Position numbers and translations under genes: made by a program. Positions 1 through 7,122 of a stretch of 18,366 bases of DNA are shown in pieces (the first letter of the stretch is position 1; each line of letters opens with the position of its first letter). The notes under the pieces were generated by a model. The model was not told where the DNA came from, did not search any database, and was given only the letters and a program-made list of their open reading frames with translations. Origin of the DNA: an uncultured Mycoplasmatota bacterium (GTDB lineage: Bacteria > Bacillota_I > Bacilli_A > RF39 > UBA660); NCBI GenBank assembly GCA_947645535.1, contig CANSDD010000022.1, positions 1 to 18,366 on the forward strand, given 5' to 3'.

Positions 1-243
1 AATGACAATAAAAGGGCATTTAATCAATTAGTTCATTTTATAAAATCTGAACACCTTAAACGTGAAGATACTATCAATAAACAAAATATTAAACACTTAT
101 GTCTTACTAACTTTAATTCTACAGAAATAAAACACATTTCTATTGAACATTTAAACTTTGATATTTTTGACCGTTATAAAACTTTTATTCCTACATACAA
201 AAATAAATTATTTACTCCTTCTATTGGCCAATACTTTCATTAA
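1..243 (+). CDS. C-terminal fragment of an unrecognised protein
   Basis: An open frame enters the window at base 1 and ends at TAA 241-243, giving 80 residues with no start inside the window. The fragment is rich in Lys, Asn, His and Phe (it reads NDNKRAFNQLVHFIKSEH at its start and ends in PSIGQYFH). I see no membrane helix, metal-binding cluster or family motif. It is on the strand opposite to the chromosomal array and next to an IS3 element, so it may belong to a mobile or accessory segment, but that is inference. The frame is uninterrupted and its codon use looks protein-like, which is why I call it a gene. Function unknown. Confidence 0.5.
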   Translation, partial: NDNKRAFNQLVHFIKSEHLKREDTINKQNIKHLCLTNFNSTEIKHISIEHLNFDIFDRYKTFIPTYKNKLFTPSIGQYFH

Positions 244-270
244 ACTATAAAAAAGGAATTTCTAGTTTTT
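242..270 (+). terminator. Possible weak terminator after the left-edge gene
   Basis: Directly at the stop of the partial gene, AAACTA can pair with TAGTTT across a 15-base loop, followed by a T run. The stem is only six A/T-rich pairs, so this is a weak call based on position and the T tract. Confidence 0.25.
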
Positions 271-455
271 TTACTAAAAATCCCCAAAACTCTTTACACT
301 AAGAATCATTTGACAAGAAAAAACGTAACTATTCACCCCCCCAAAAATTATTGAAATTACTGAGATAATAAGATATTACAAAGCTCATTCACACCCTATG
401 AAAAAATAATCCACAGTTTTAGTAAAATATGTGAAATAAAAGGAAAGCAAGATTA
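244..455. other. Non-coding gap left of the IS element
   Basis: Apart from the possible terminator at 242-270 I see no gene here. The stretch has an isolated TTGACA at 310-315 without a matching -10 at normal spacing, and a run of seven C at 336-342 that stands out in such AT-rich DNA. It may be ordinary intergenic sequence or decayed accessory DNA. Confidence 0.4.
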
Positions 456-486
456 TAATACCTTTAAGGTTCACACTAAATAAAAA
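456..486 (+). repeat. IS left terminal inverted repeat
   Basis: Pairs imperfectly (about 25/31) with 1662-1692 in inverted orientation; the inner 13 bases are identical. A -10-like TATAAT at 454-459, with GTGAAA 17 bases upstream at 431-436, overlaps its outer edge and could drive orfA. Confidence 0.7.
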
Positions 487-531
487 GAATGATAAAATTT
501 TATTTAGAAAGAATCAAGGAGGTATTTTTTC

Positions 532-798
532 ATGGGAAAACATAAAAAATGAACTTTAGAACAAAAAGTTAAGATTGTAAAAGAATTTAAAAATGGAGCT
601 ACTATTTCATATCTAAATAATAAATATGGAATTTCTGGTATGGGAACAGTAAGTAGATGGAATCAAGAATATGATGAAAGAAGATTAGGAATTGATAATC
701 GTGGTAAAAAGAAATATCAAGTAGAATTGGAGGATATTGATATATTAAAAAAATCCTATGCTCTTCTGATGGAAATCCGCTCTCAGCAACACAAATAG
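532..798 (+). pseudogene. IS3 OrfA (helix-turn-helix protein) interrupted by TGA at codon 7
   Basis: OrfA of IS3 elements is a small DNA-binding protein that recognises the IS ends and supplies the N-terminal part of the OrfAB transposase. A strong Shine-Dalgarno (AAGGAGG at 517-523) precedes ATG 532. The frame reads MGKHKK, then TGA at 550-552, then TLEQKVKIVKEFKNG, and continues to TAG 796-798 (88 codons). The part after the TGA is a normal OrfA-like HTH (ISYLNNKYGISG, then TVSRWNQEYDERR). The TGA stands where family members commonly have an aromatic residue or Trp before the T/S-x-E-x-K segment, so a TGG-to-TGA change is the simplest explanation. An internal ATG at 640 would miss most of the HTH. 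Other Trp codons in the IS are TGG. I call it inactivated unless TGA is suppressed in this host. Confidence 0.75.
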
Positions 799-1655
799 AA
801 AAATATCAAATAATTGATAGATTGAAATCTGAATATCCTATATTAAGGATATGTAATGTTTTAAATGTTAATAGAAGAAGTTATTATAAGTGGTGTAAGA
901 TTGGCAAACCAATTGTTAATAATTTTAGACAAGAAATTACTGACGTTATATCAGAGGAACATAAAAATGTTAAAGGGATTTATGGAACAATAAGGTTAAA
1001 GAAACATATAGAAAATAAGTCAAAAATGGTTTTAAATCATAAGTTAATTAGAAGATATAAGCATATTTTAAATTTAGAAACAATAAAACGTACTAAGAAG
1101 GGGTTATCGGTTTCAAGAGCAAAAGAAAAGAACCTTACAAATAAGGATCAATATCTAATTGAATGTAACTTTAATTCAGAAAAACCAGGTCAAAAGTTTT
1201 CTTCTGATGTTAGCTATATAAAATGTTCTGATGGAACTTTATATTTATCAGCTATAAAAAATTACTTCAACAATGAAATTGTATCACTTTCAACATCAAA
1301 TAACAATGATATAAATTTAATAAAAGAAAGTTATAAAGATTTGAATCCACAAAAAGAAGCGATAGTAAATACAGATCAAGGAGCAGTATATTTTGCTTAT
1401 GAATACGTAGAACTTACAGAAAGGCTAGGATTTAAAAGAAGTATGTCACACCGTGAGTATTGTTGGGAGAATTGTCCTATAGAAAATTGGTTTTTCCAAC
1501 TCAAACATGAATGGCTTTGTCAATTTAATAAATTAACTAGAAAACAAGCAACTAAAGAAATTAAAAAATACGTCCATTGGTATAACAACGAACGTATTCA
1601 AAAGAATCTTGGATATTTATCACCTGTTCAATATCGCCTTAAATATTCAAATTAA
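741..1655 (+). CDS. IS3-family transposase OrfB (DDE, rve integrase core)
   Basis: This is the catalytic half of the IS3 transposase. The frame opens at 741 and is probably entered by -1 frameshifting at 747-753. A TTG at 822 is the only start-like codon near the conserved beginning (EKYQIIDRLKSEYPI, then NRRSYYKW) and I do not believe it is a true start. Numbering from 822, the HTH_21-like block is residues 1-60 (VKGIYGTIRLKKHI) and the integrase core follows. The catalytic triad is visible: D129 in SSDVSYI, D185 in NTDQGAVY and E221 in PIENWF, with exactly 35 residues between the last two, as in IS3. The C-terminal WYNNERIQKNLGYLSPVQY motif is intact. Stop is TAA. The transposase half looks undamaged although orfA is interrupted. 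Confidence 0.9.
   Translation, partial: YIKKILCSSDGNPLSATQIEKYQIIDRLKSEYPILRICNVLNVNRRSYYKWCKIGKPIVNNFRQEITDVISEEHKNVKGIYGTIRLKKHIENKSKMVLNHKLIRRYKHILNLETIKRTKKGLSVSRAKEKNLTNKDQYLIECNFNSEKPGQKFSSDVSYIKCSDGTLYLSAIKNYFNNEIVSLSTSNNNDINLIKESYKDLNPQKEAIVNTDQGAVYFAYEYVELTERLGFKRSMSHREYCWENCPIENWFFQLKHEWLCQFNKLTRKQATKEIKKYVHWYNNERIQKNLGYLSPVQYRLKYSN
747..753 (+). other. A-AAA-AAA slippery heptamer for -1 frameshifting
   Basis: Seven A in phase A AAA AAA relative to orfA. Shifting to -1 joins orfA (..DILKK) to the orfB frame, which is open from 741, just after a TGA at 738-740. This is the standard way IS3 elements make OrfAB; orfA would otherwise end at 798. I did not identify a downstream stimulatory structure. 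Confidence 0.65.
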
Positions 1656-1661
1656 TTAATA

Positions 1662-1692
1662 TTTTTATTTAGTGAGTACTTGACAGGTACTA
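1662..1692 (+). repeat. IS right terminal inverted repeat
   Basis: Inverted partner of 456-486, beginning just after the orfB stop. The inner bases are perfectly matched; the outer tip has about six mismatches. Confidence 0.7.
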
Positions 1693-1713
1693 ATATCTAC
1701 GACTCTTTCCTAT

Positions 1714-4623
1714 TTATAAAGTTTTACCTGCTTCTAATTCATTTGTTATTTCTTCACCAGTTAATTCAGCTCTAACAGCTTCTAAAGCTTCTATTTGAGA
1801 CACATAATCTGTTGTAATTTCAGTTTCAGTTTCAGTTTCAGAAGCAACAGCAACCATAGCATTTTGCTCTGCAACCCAGTTCATATATAACTGCCAAATA
1901 TCTGGATGATCAATTCTTAATTGATTTTGCACATCAGCTGTAAGATTTTCACATAATGAAGGATTATTTCGCAATTGATCGGCAGTATATGCACCATACT
2001 TAATTGCAGATTCAAGTGTTGAAGATTGATTCATAGAATTAGTAACATCAATTGGTATGAATTCTTCGCCTACTACTTCTCCTGCTACTGGTTCTTTCCA
2101 ACCATTTAATATTTCGTCTAACTCTTTTTTCTCTTCTTCTGTTAATCCAGCATATACATCTTCATCAACCCCTGATGGAATGCTTGGACTTTGACTTCCT
2201 CCTATTTGAGTTGAATTATTTCCACCCAAGTTTGAACTTCCTCCTATTTGAGTTGAATTATTTCCACCCAAGTTTGAACTTCCTCCTATTTGGTTTGAAT
2301 TGTTTCCAATATTTGATGAATTAGTGCCATTACCATTATTACCTTGATTTATTGTAGATTGTGTACTAGATAATGTATCATCTACTGGAGAATAATGTAT
2401 TTCTCCTTCATCTACTACTGTCCACTCTCCTATAGAAGGATGTTGATTTATAATATTTTGAATTTGATCTTGAGTACCAGTTATAATTGGTTGATTAGTT
2501 GTATTATCAATAATTGTACCATTTGTATCAACATGAACATTTGGATTAGTAACTTGTATTGGTGATTCTTCAGTAATTACTACGTTACCAACTCCAGGAA
2601 TATAACCAGCTTGATCTTGATGATCTAATATGTAATCACCATAATTATTATATGTCGGCCCTTGATAATCTTTAGTTGGATCATAAGCGCCCATTGTATC
2701 AGTATCTACAATAATTGGTTCTTGTTCTGGAAGTTGAATAACAACATCTCCATTCTCATTTTTTGACACCTCACCATTATTATTTTTTACAAATTTATCT
2801 ATAGTATCTTCAAAACTTTCTCTATTGTCTTCTTCTAACTCTTTTTCCGTTTCTTCTTGAACTTTTTTCTCTTCCTCTGTTGTTGGTTCTTTTGGAATGA
2901 CTTTTTCTGTTGTTGTTCCTCCACCAGTTGGAGTTGATATTGTTGCATTATTATTAGTAGTATTTCCTGTTCCTTGAGATTTTACATAACGATCATTAGC
3001 GATTTCATCAATAAGATCCCATTCTCCTAATTGGATATTTTCTTTTTCTAAATATAGTAATACTTGGTTTTCAATATATACTTTATTATCATCTTGCTCA
3101 TCTGTTAATGTTTGTAAATAAGCAAAATAAGCATCTTTTTCTGAACCAATATAAGCAATAGCTGCTGATAATTTTTCATTAACTTTTCTTGTATATTCTG
3201 CCCAATCATCAGAATAGAATGTCGTAATCATATCTGTTTTACAATCATTATTGATATTATATAAATTCATAATATCTTGGCCAACTACTCTAGCATTATA
3301 TACATTAGCTTGTTGATAAATCAAAGATGTTGAAAGCATACCTAAAGAACCGCTACTCGTTCCAGCAACTGGATTATAAACTCGACTTTTAATTAAATTA
3401 ACCAAAGAATCTTGATTTCCTTTTTGATTTTCAATTATTGCTTCTTCATATGCCTTAATATATTTACTATACTCTTTATTAGATATAAATTCGTAAATGA
3501 ATGGATTTTCCTCTTTAGTAGTATAAATAGAACCTAATACATTACAAATACGTGTAAAATCACTTGTCAATTCTTCTTTATCTGTACTACTATCAGCTAA
3601 TAGCTTTGTAAATGTTAAATCACTCATATCTTCTAAGTTCATAGAAATAAGCCAATTATCTAATTGTTCTGGAGAAACAGCTAGAATACCTTGATTAGCT
3701 AAATTCATACACTCATCTTCTGAGACAACACGTACTCCACGTTCCATAAATGCTTTTGCCAATAAATTTAATTTTTCAATATGTGTTTGCTCATCATTTA
3801 TATTAAAATTATGATATTCATCTACCTCAAAAGTTGCCATTTCTACTTCTACTTGTTCAATATTATTTTGAACATCTTCTAAACTAGTAGGTTCATCCTC
3901 TTGGGCTTGATTGTGCAAATGAGAACCAATTGCAATTCCACCTGCCAATAAAGCTGCTGCGGCTCCTATAGCAATTTTTCCTTTATGTCTACTAACAAAA
4001 TCGCCTAATTTTTCTTTTAATGTTTTCTTTTCTTCTTCTGATAATTTTTCAGTTTCTAATTCAATATTTTTATTTTCATAAGGATTTTTTCCAGTTGTAA
4101 TAAATACAAAGCCTTTTTTTATCCTATCCCAAACACTTAATTTTGGTTCCTCATTTTTCTTTGCTTCTATTGCTTCTTGTAATGCTATTAAATCTGTATT
4201 TTTAAAGTATTCTGCATCTTCGGCTGTAAAATCACCATTCATAATCATAGCTTCAGCTACTTCTGTATCATTAAATAATTCTATTAAATTATTTATTTTT
4301 GCTTCTGCTTCAGATATATTTCCCTCTGCTATTAAAGCTTCTATTTCAGCTTTATCATCTGCGAAATGATAATTTACTGGTATTGATTCAAATGGATCAA
4401 TTTTTGAAGAATAATATTCTTTAATTTCTGGTACAAAATTAGCTTCAAGAAAAGAAGAAGCATCTTCTTTCTTGATTCCAACACGCATTGCTTGACCTAA
4501 CATAATTTTTACAATACGTTCTAATTCTTCATTTAATGATTCCATATCAGCAAATGCGTCTGATTCTATATTAAGTATAATATCATTTTTTCTTTTTTCT
4601 GCTAATTCTTGTAAAAAATTCAT
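1714..4623 (-). CDS. Large membrane-anchored protein with Asn/Thr-rich outer region, function unknown
   Basis: I do not recognise a named family in these 969 residues. Residues 1-215 are acidic, helical-looking and probably cytoplasmic. A basic segment (SRHKGK) precedes one hydrophobic helix at about 216-234 (KIAIGAAAALLAGGIAIG), suggesting N-in/C-out topology without a cleavable signal. Residues 240-550 look globular. About 550-610 is a Thr/Glu-rich linker and 740-850 is Asn/Gly/Ser/Thr-rich, with a 14-residue tandem repeat (GGNNSTQIGGSSNL type) at about 772-810. The C-terminus carries a short ETETET run. No LPxTG sorting motif is present. The ATG is preceded by AAGGAGATGGAATT, a good ribosome site, and lies 20 bases after the 717-aa gene, so the two are probably co-transcribed. 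Stop is TAA. A surface role is inference. Confidence 0.75.
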   Translation of the reverse strand: MNFLQELAEKRKNDIILNIESDAFADMESLNEELERIVKIMLGQAMRVGIKKEDASSFLEANFVPEIKEYYSSKIDPFESIPVNYHFADDKAEIEALIAEGNISEAEAKINNLIELFNDTEVAEAMIMNGDFTAEDAEYFKNTDLIALQEAIEAKKNEEPKLSVWDRIKKGFVFITTGKNPYENKNIELETEKLSEEEKKTLKEKLGDFVSRHKGKIAIGAAAALLAGGIAIGSHLHNQAQEDEPTSLEDVQNNIEQVEVEMATFEVDEYHNFNINDEQTHIEKLNLLAKAFMERGVRVVSEDECMNLANQGILAVSPEQLDNWLISMNLEDMSDLTFTKLLADSSTDKEELTSDFTRICNVLGSIYTTKEENPFIYEFISNKEYSKYIKAYEEAIIENQKGNQDSLVNLIKSRVYNPVAGTSSGSLGMLSTSLIYQQANVYNARVVGQDIMNLYNINNDCKTDMITTFYSDDWAEYTRKVNEKLSAAIAYIGSEKDAYFAYLQTLTDEQDDNKVYIENQVLLYLEKENIQLGEWDLIDEIANDRYVKSQGTGNTTNNNATISTPTGGGTTTEKVIPKEPTTEEEKKVQEETEKELEEDNRESFEDTIDKFVKNNNGEVSKNENGDVVIQLPEQEPIIVDTDTMGAYDPTKDYQGPTYNNYGDYILDHQDQAGYIPGVGNVVITEESPIQVTNPNVHVDTNGTIIDNTTNQPIITGTQDQIQNIINQHPSIGEWTVVDEGEIHYSPVDDTLSSTQSTINQGNNGNGTNSSNIGNNSNQIGGSSNLGGNNSTQIGGSSNLGGNNSTQIGGSQSPSIPSGVDEDVYAGLTEEEKKELDEILNGWKEPVAGEVVGEEFIPIDVTNSMNQSSTLESAIKYGAYTADQLRNNPSLCENLTADVQNQLRIDHPDIWQLYMNWVAEQNAMVAVASETETETEITTDYVSQIEALEAVRAELTGEEITNELEAGKTL
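1818..1841. repeat. Four tandem TTTCAG hexamers
   Basis: A short in-frame microsatellite near the 3' end of the 969-aa gene, encoding the ETETET stretch on the minus strand. Unit changes would add or remove two residues without shifting frame. Confidence 0.7.
2196..2310. repeat. 42-base tandem repeat, two full copies and one partial
   Basis: Copies begin at 2196, 2238 and 2280. The first two are practically identical and the third diverges after about 15 bases. Each unit encodes 14 residues of the Asn/Gly/Ser-rich outer region of the 969-aa protein, so copy number can change without loss of frame. Confidence 0.85.
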
Positions 4624-4643
4624 AATTCCATCTCCTTCTTATT

Positions 4644-6797
4644 CTAAACTTCCCACTTATCAATAATTTGATATCCATTATTTAATAGGCTGGAATTGTT
4701 ACAATTACTAATTTGATAATCAACCCTTCCATTGATTACACTTCTTGTTCTATAACTATATAAAGTAACTTGTCTTTCAACAGTAACTAATCCATATACT
4801 GGTTCTACTTTAGTTGAAGTATCGTAATCAATAATTACATTTTGAGTTCCATAAACAGGTACTTCATAAGATGAAGTTCTTAAACATTTATATGTTGAAC
4901 TTTCACTTGCTCCTGTGCTAGTTTTGCTAACTGTTCTTGTTTCTTTCTTATAGATTGTATACAATTTAGCGCCACAATCTCCACAAGTTTCAGTTCCCAC
5001 AGATACTTTAGTATATCTTACTGTACTTGTATTAGTAGGTGTAGAATAAAGCTTCACTAATCCAGCTGAAGTCCAAGCACCATATGTAACATTCGTACTA
5101 ACACTACCAGTAGAAGTTATTACATAACCATATTCAGCACATTCAGTTTGAGTTCTTGTGCCAATCAAAACTTGTTTTTGACCATATACTGGTTTATTCG
5201 GATCTTTATAAGTTACATTTTTATAACCAATTAATTGATTTTCTTGTCTTTGTTGAGTTACTGTTTTATAACGTTCTTGTTTCAAATTACTTGCTGTTTC
5301 TCTTGTTTCTGACCAATCTGACCAACCTGACCAATTAGAATAACTCGCTGCTGTTGTTTTCATATATTTACATTGGTATGTTGGTGTAGGTGTTGTACAC
5401 TCTGCAATATATGTTGCCTGTGTTACTACATTTCCATTTTTCCCATAATATACTCCATTTACATATTGACATTTATATGTTGGTGCTGGTGTTGTACACT
5501 CTGCAATATATGTTTCATGTGTTACTACATTTCCATTTTTCCCATAATATACTCCATTTACATATTGACATTTATATGTTGGTGTAGGTGTTGTACACTC
5601 TGCAATATATGTTTCTTGTGTCACTACATTTCCATTTTTTCCATAATATACTCCATTTACATATTGGCATTTATATGTTGGTGCTGGCGTTGTACATTCT
5701 GCAATATATGTTGATTGACTTACTACTCTACCATCACTTCCATAATATACTCCGTTTACATATTTACAAATATATGTTGGTTCTGGTTCTCCACATTCTT
5801 TTTTATAAACAGACTCTGTTACTACATTTCCATTTTTCCCATAATATACTCCATTTACATATTTGCAAGTATATGTTGGAATAACTGTTCCACATTCTTG
5901 ATCATATACTTCTTTTGTTACAGAAGTACCATTTTTTCCATAATATACTCCATTTACATATTTACAAATATATGTTGGTTCTGGTTCTCCACACTCTTTT
6001 TCGTATGTTTCTTTACTTACTGTATTTCCTTCTTTACCATAATATACTCCATTGATATACTTACAGTAATATTTTTCTTCCAAGTTACACTCTTTTTCAT
6101 AAGTTGCTTTATCTACTTTATCACCTGTTTTACCATAATATGATCCATTTACATATTGGCAATAATATTTCATCGCTCCTGGTGTACAGTTTTCATTTAC
6201 ACAATAATTATTATTAATTGTAATATTGTTATTGATTATAGGTCTAATAACACCATCTGTAATAATTGTAGTTGGTCTTGATGGATTGATAACTGGATTT
6301 TTAACATCCTCTTCATTTTTCTCACAAATACCATTTTCACAATAATCATAGCATCCCATAATTACTAATAAATAATTTTCTTGATTTGAACATTTTAAAT
6401 TTACTTTCATGACAAATTCTTCATCTTCTTTTGTCACTTTCACATATGATTCTTCTAAATCACATTGTTTTCCTTCACTATCAGTAAAAGGTAAAATAAT
6501 TTTCTTATCAAGCATTTCACCTAAAGTCATTGATACACTATCTCCTACATTTTTAGGAAGTCTTGGTGTTGTATAATAACTTTTAGCTGAATCTTTCATT
6601 GCAATTATATTTTCATTAAAAATACGATCATATAATGGTTTCAATGAGCTTATACTTTCTGTTGGCTTTAGTTTATCTAAATCGCTTTTTGTTGGAAATA
6701 ACCATATTAAAATAAATATAAATATGACCATCAATAAAATTTGAATTATAACCCCTTTAATTGAACTTTTGTCTTTTCTTTCTTCGTACTCATACAT
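4644..6797 (-). CDS. Membrane-anchored cysteine-repeat surface protein with WSxWS module
   Basis: This 717-aa protein has one N-terminal hydrophobic helix at about 14-35 (VIIQILLMVIFIFILIWLF) after a charged start, predicting an inside N-terminus and an exported remainder. Residues 36-210 form a divergent domain with a small Cys-rich patch (GCYDYCENGICEK) and an Asn-rich linker. Residues 211-473 are eight tandem repeats of 32-33 residues with consensus Y.CKYVNGVYYGKNGNVVT followed by ..TY..EC..P.PT. First cysteines are at 213, 245, 278, 311, 344, 377, 410 and 443, and each repeat has a second cysteine 24 residues on. A ninth start (YQCKYM) leads into NWSGWSDWSE at 488-497, a thrombospondin-1-like WSxWS signature as seen in some Bacillota surface proteins, then a YGxQxV/R-rich C-terminus. 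ATG follows AAGGGGGAATT. The stop is TAG. Adhesion or surface display is inference; the family is not recognised. Confidence 0.78.
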   Translation of the reverse strand: MYEYEERKDKSSIKGVIIQILLMVIFIFILIWLFPTKSDLDKLKPTESISSLKPLYDRIFNENIIAMKDSAKSYYTTPRLPKNVGDSVSMTLGEMLDKKIILPFTDSEGKQCDLEESYVKVTKEDEEFVMKVNLKCSNQENYLLVIMGCYDYCENGICEKNEEDVKNPVINPSRPTTIITDGVIRPIINNNITINNNYCVNENCTPGAMKYYCQYVNGSYYGKTGDKVDKATYEKECNLEEKYYCKYINGVYYGKEGNTVSKETYEKECGEPEPTYICKYVNGVYYGKNGTSVTKEVYDQECGTVIPTYTCKYVNGVYYGKNGNVVTESVYKKECGEPEPTYICKYVNGVYYGSDGRVVSQSTYIAECTTPAPTYKCQYVNGVYYGKNGNVVTQETYIAECTTPTPTYKCQYVNGVYYGKNGNVVTHETYIAECTTPAPTYKCQYVNGVYYGKNGNVVTQATYIAECTTPTPTYQCKYMKTTAASYSNWSGWSDWSETRETASNLKQERYKTVTQQRQENQLIGYKNVTYKDPNKPVYGQKQVLIGTRTQTECAEYGYVITSTGSVSTNVTYGAWTSAGLVKLYSTPTNTSTVRYTKVSVGTETCGDCGAKLYTIYKKETRTVSKTSTGASESSTYKCLRTSSYEVPVYGTQNVIIDYDTSTKVEPVYGLVTVERQVTLYSYRTRSVINGRVDYQISNCNNSSLLNNGYQIIDKWEV
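5379..6167. repeat. Eight tandem ~99-base repeats
   Basis: These encode the 33-residue two-cysteine units of the 717-aa protein (the first is 96 bases). On the plus strand each unit carries a near-constant block around CCATAATATACTCCATTTAC. Copies at the 3' end of the gene (5379-5675) are nearly identical while those nearer the start are diverged, indicating recent expansion at the C-terminal side. Confidence 0.9.
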
Positions 6798-6828
6798 AAT
6801 AATTCCCCCTTCTCAACTTGGTTGCGTT

Positions 6829-6857
6829 ATAATATCATAAGATTCAAAATTTGTCAA
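6829..6857 (-). promoter_or_regulatory. Promoter P1 (proximal) of the surface operon
   Basis: On the minus strand: -35 TTGACA (6852-6857), 17-base spacer, -10 TATTAT (6829-6834). The predicted start near 6822 gives a leader of about 25 bases before ATG 6797. Spacing and hexamers fit a housekeeping sigma promoter. Confidence 0.75.
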
Positions 6858-6931
6858 ATTATTTTTACAATAACACTATTTGCACAAATTTTTCTAGCCC
6901 ACAAACTCTTTTTTTCCAAATGGGTTGCATT

Positions 6932-6960
6932 ATAGTATCATAAAAGATATACTTTGTCAA
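6932..6960 (-). promoter_or_regulatory. Promoter P2 of the surface operon
   Basis: -35 TTGACA (6955-6960), 17 bases, TACTAT (6932-6937); a perfect TATAAT lies three bases further (6929-6934). It shares TTGACAAA, TTATGATA, TATAA and GCAACC with P1 in the same positions, so it looks like a duplicated promoter cassette. Confidence 0.65.
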
Positions 6961-6993
6961 ATCATGAATTTTTCTCTTCGTTCACATAATTTA

Positions 6994-7022
6994 ATCATAC
7001 CATATATATAGTCTTTTGTCAA
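6994..7022 (-). promoter_or_regulatory. Promoter P3 (distal) of the surface operon
   Basis: -35 TTGACA (7017-7022), 17 bases, -10 TATGAT (6994-6999). It is not otherwise similar to P1/P2. Located between the smr terminator and P2, it would give a leader of about 190 bases. Confidence 0.6.
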
Positions 7023-7057
7023 TTTATGGGCCTTTTTTATGGGTTAAATCACTGCTT

Positions 7058-7120
7058 TATAAAAATTATAAAAAATAGAATTTGATACTCATTATTTTTG
7101 ATTATTCAAACTCTATTTTT
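7058..7120 (-). terminator. Intrinsic terminator of the pfkB-smr operon
   Basis: On the minus strand AAAAATAGAGTTTGA pairs with TCAAATTCTATTTTT (15 pairs, one G-U) across a 20-base loop, followed by a T-rich run. It begins two bases after the smr stop. The stem is A/T-rich but long. Confidence 0.65.
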
Positions 7121-7122
7121 AC

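Larger units (their letters stand above)
456..1692 (+). mobile_element. IS3-family insertion sequence
   Basis: The element carries an orfA/orfB pair overlapping in the -1 frame, an IS3-type DDE transposase and imperfect terminal inverted repeats. The left repeat (456-486) and the reverse complement of the right repeat (1662-1692) agree at about 25 of 31 positions, including a block reading CACTAAATAAAAA. The length of about 1.24 kb is normal for IS3. The exact ends are uncertain: the outer bases do not show the usual TG...CA ends and I could not find a convincing target-site duplication, so the copy may be old or the tips mutated. OrfA has an in-frame TGA at codon 7, which would prevent normal production of the OrfAB transposase. 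The right end falls about 20 bases beyond the stop codon of the convergent 969-aa surface-protein gene. Confidence 0.85.

Noticed and set aside
310..315. TTGACA as a -35 box in the left gap
   Set aside because: No -10-like hexamer lies 16-18 bases downstream.
5156..6143. Several plus-strand open frames across the Cys-repeat gene
   Set aside because: They are shadows of the 99-base repeats: low-complexity Tyr/Ile/Cys-rich translations without ribosome sites, opposite a clear coding frame.
5379..6167. Regularly spaced repeats resembling a CRISPR array
   Set aside because: The period is 99 bases, nearly the whole unit is repeated rather than separated by unique spacers, and the frame is coding throughout.
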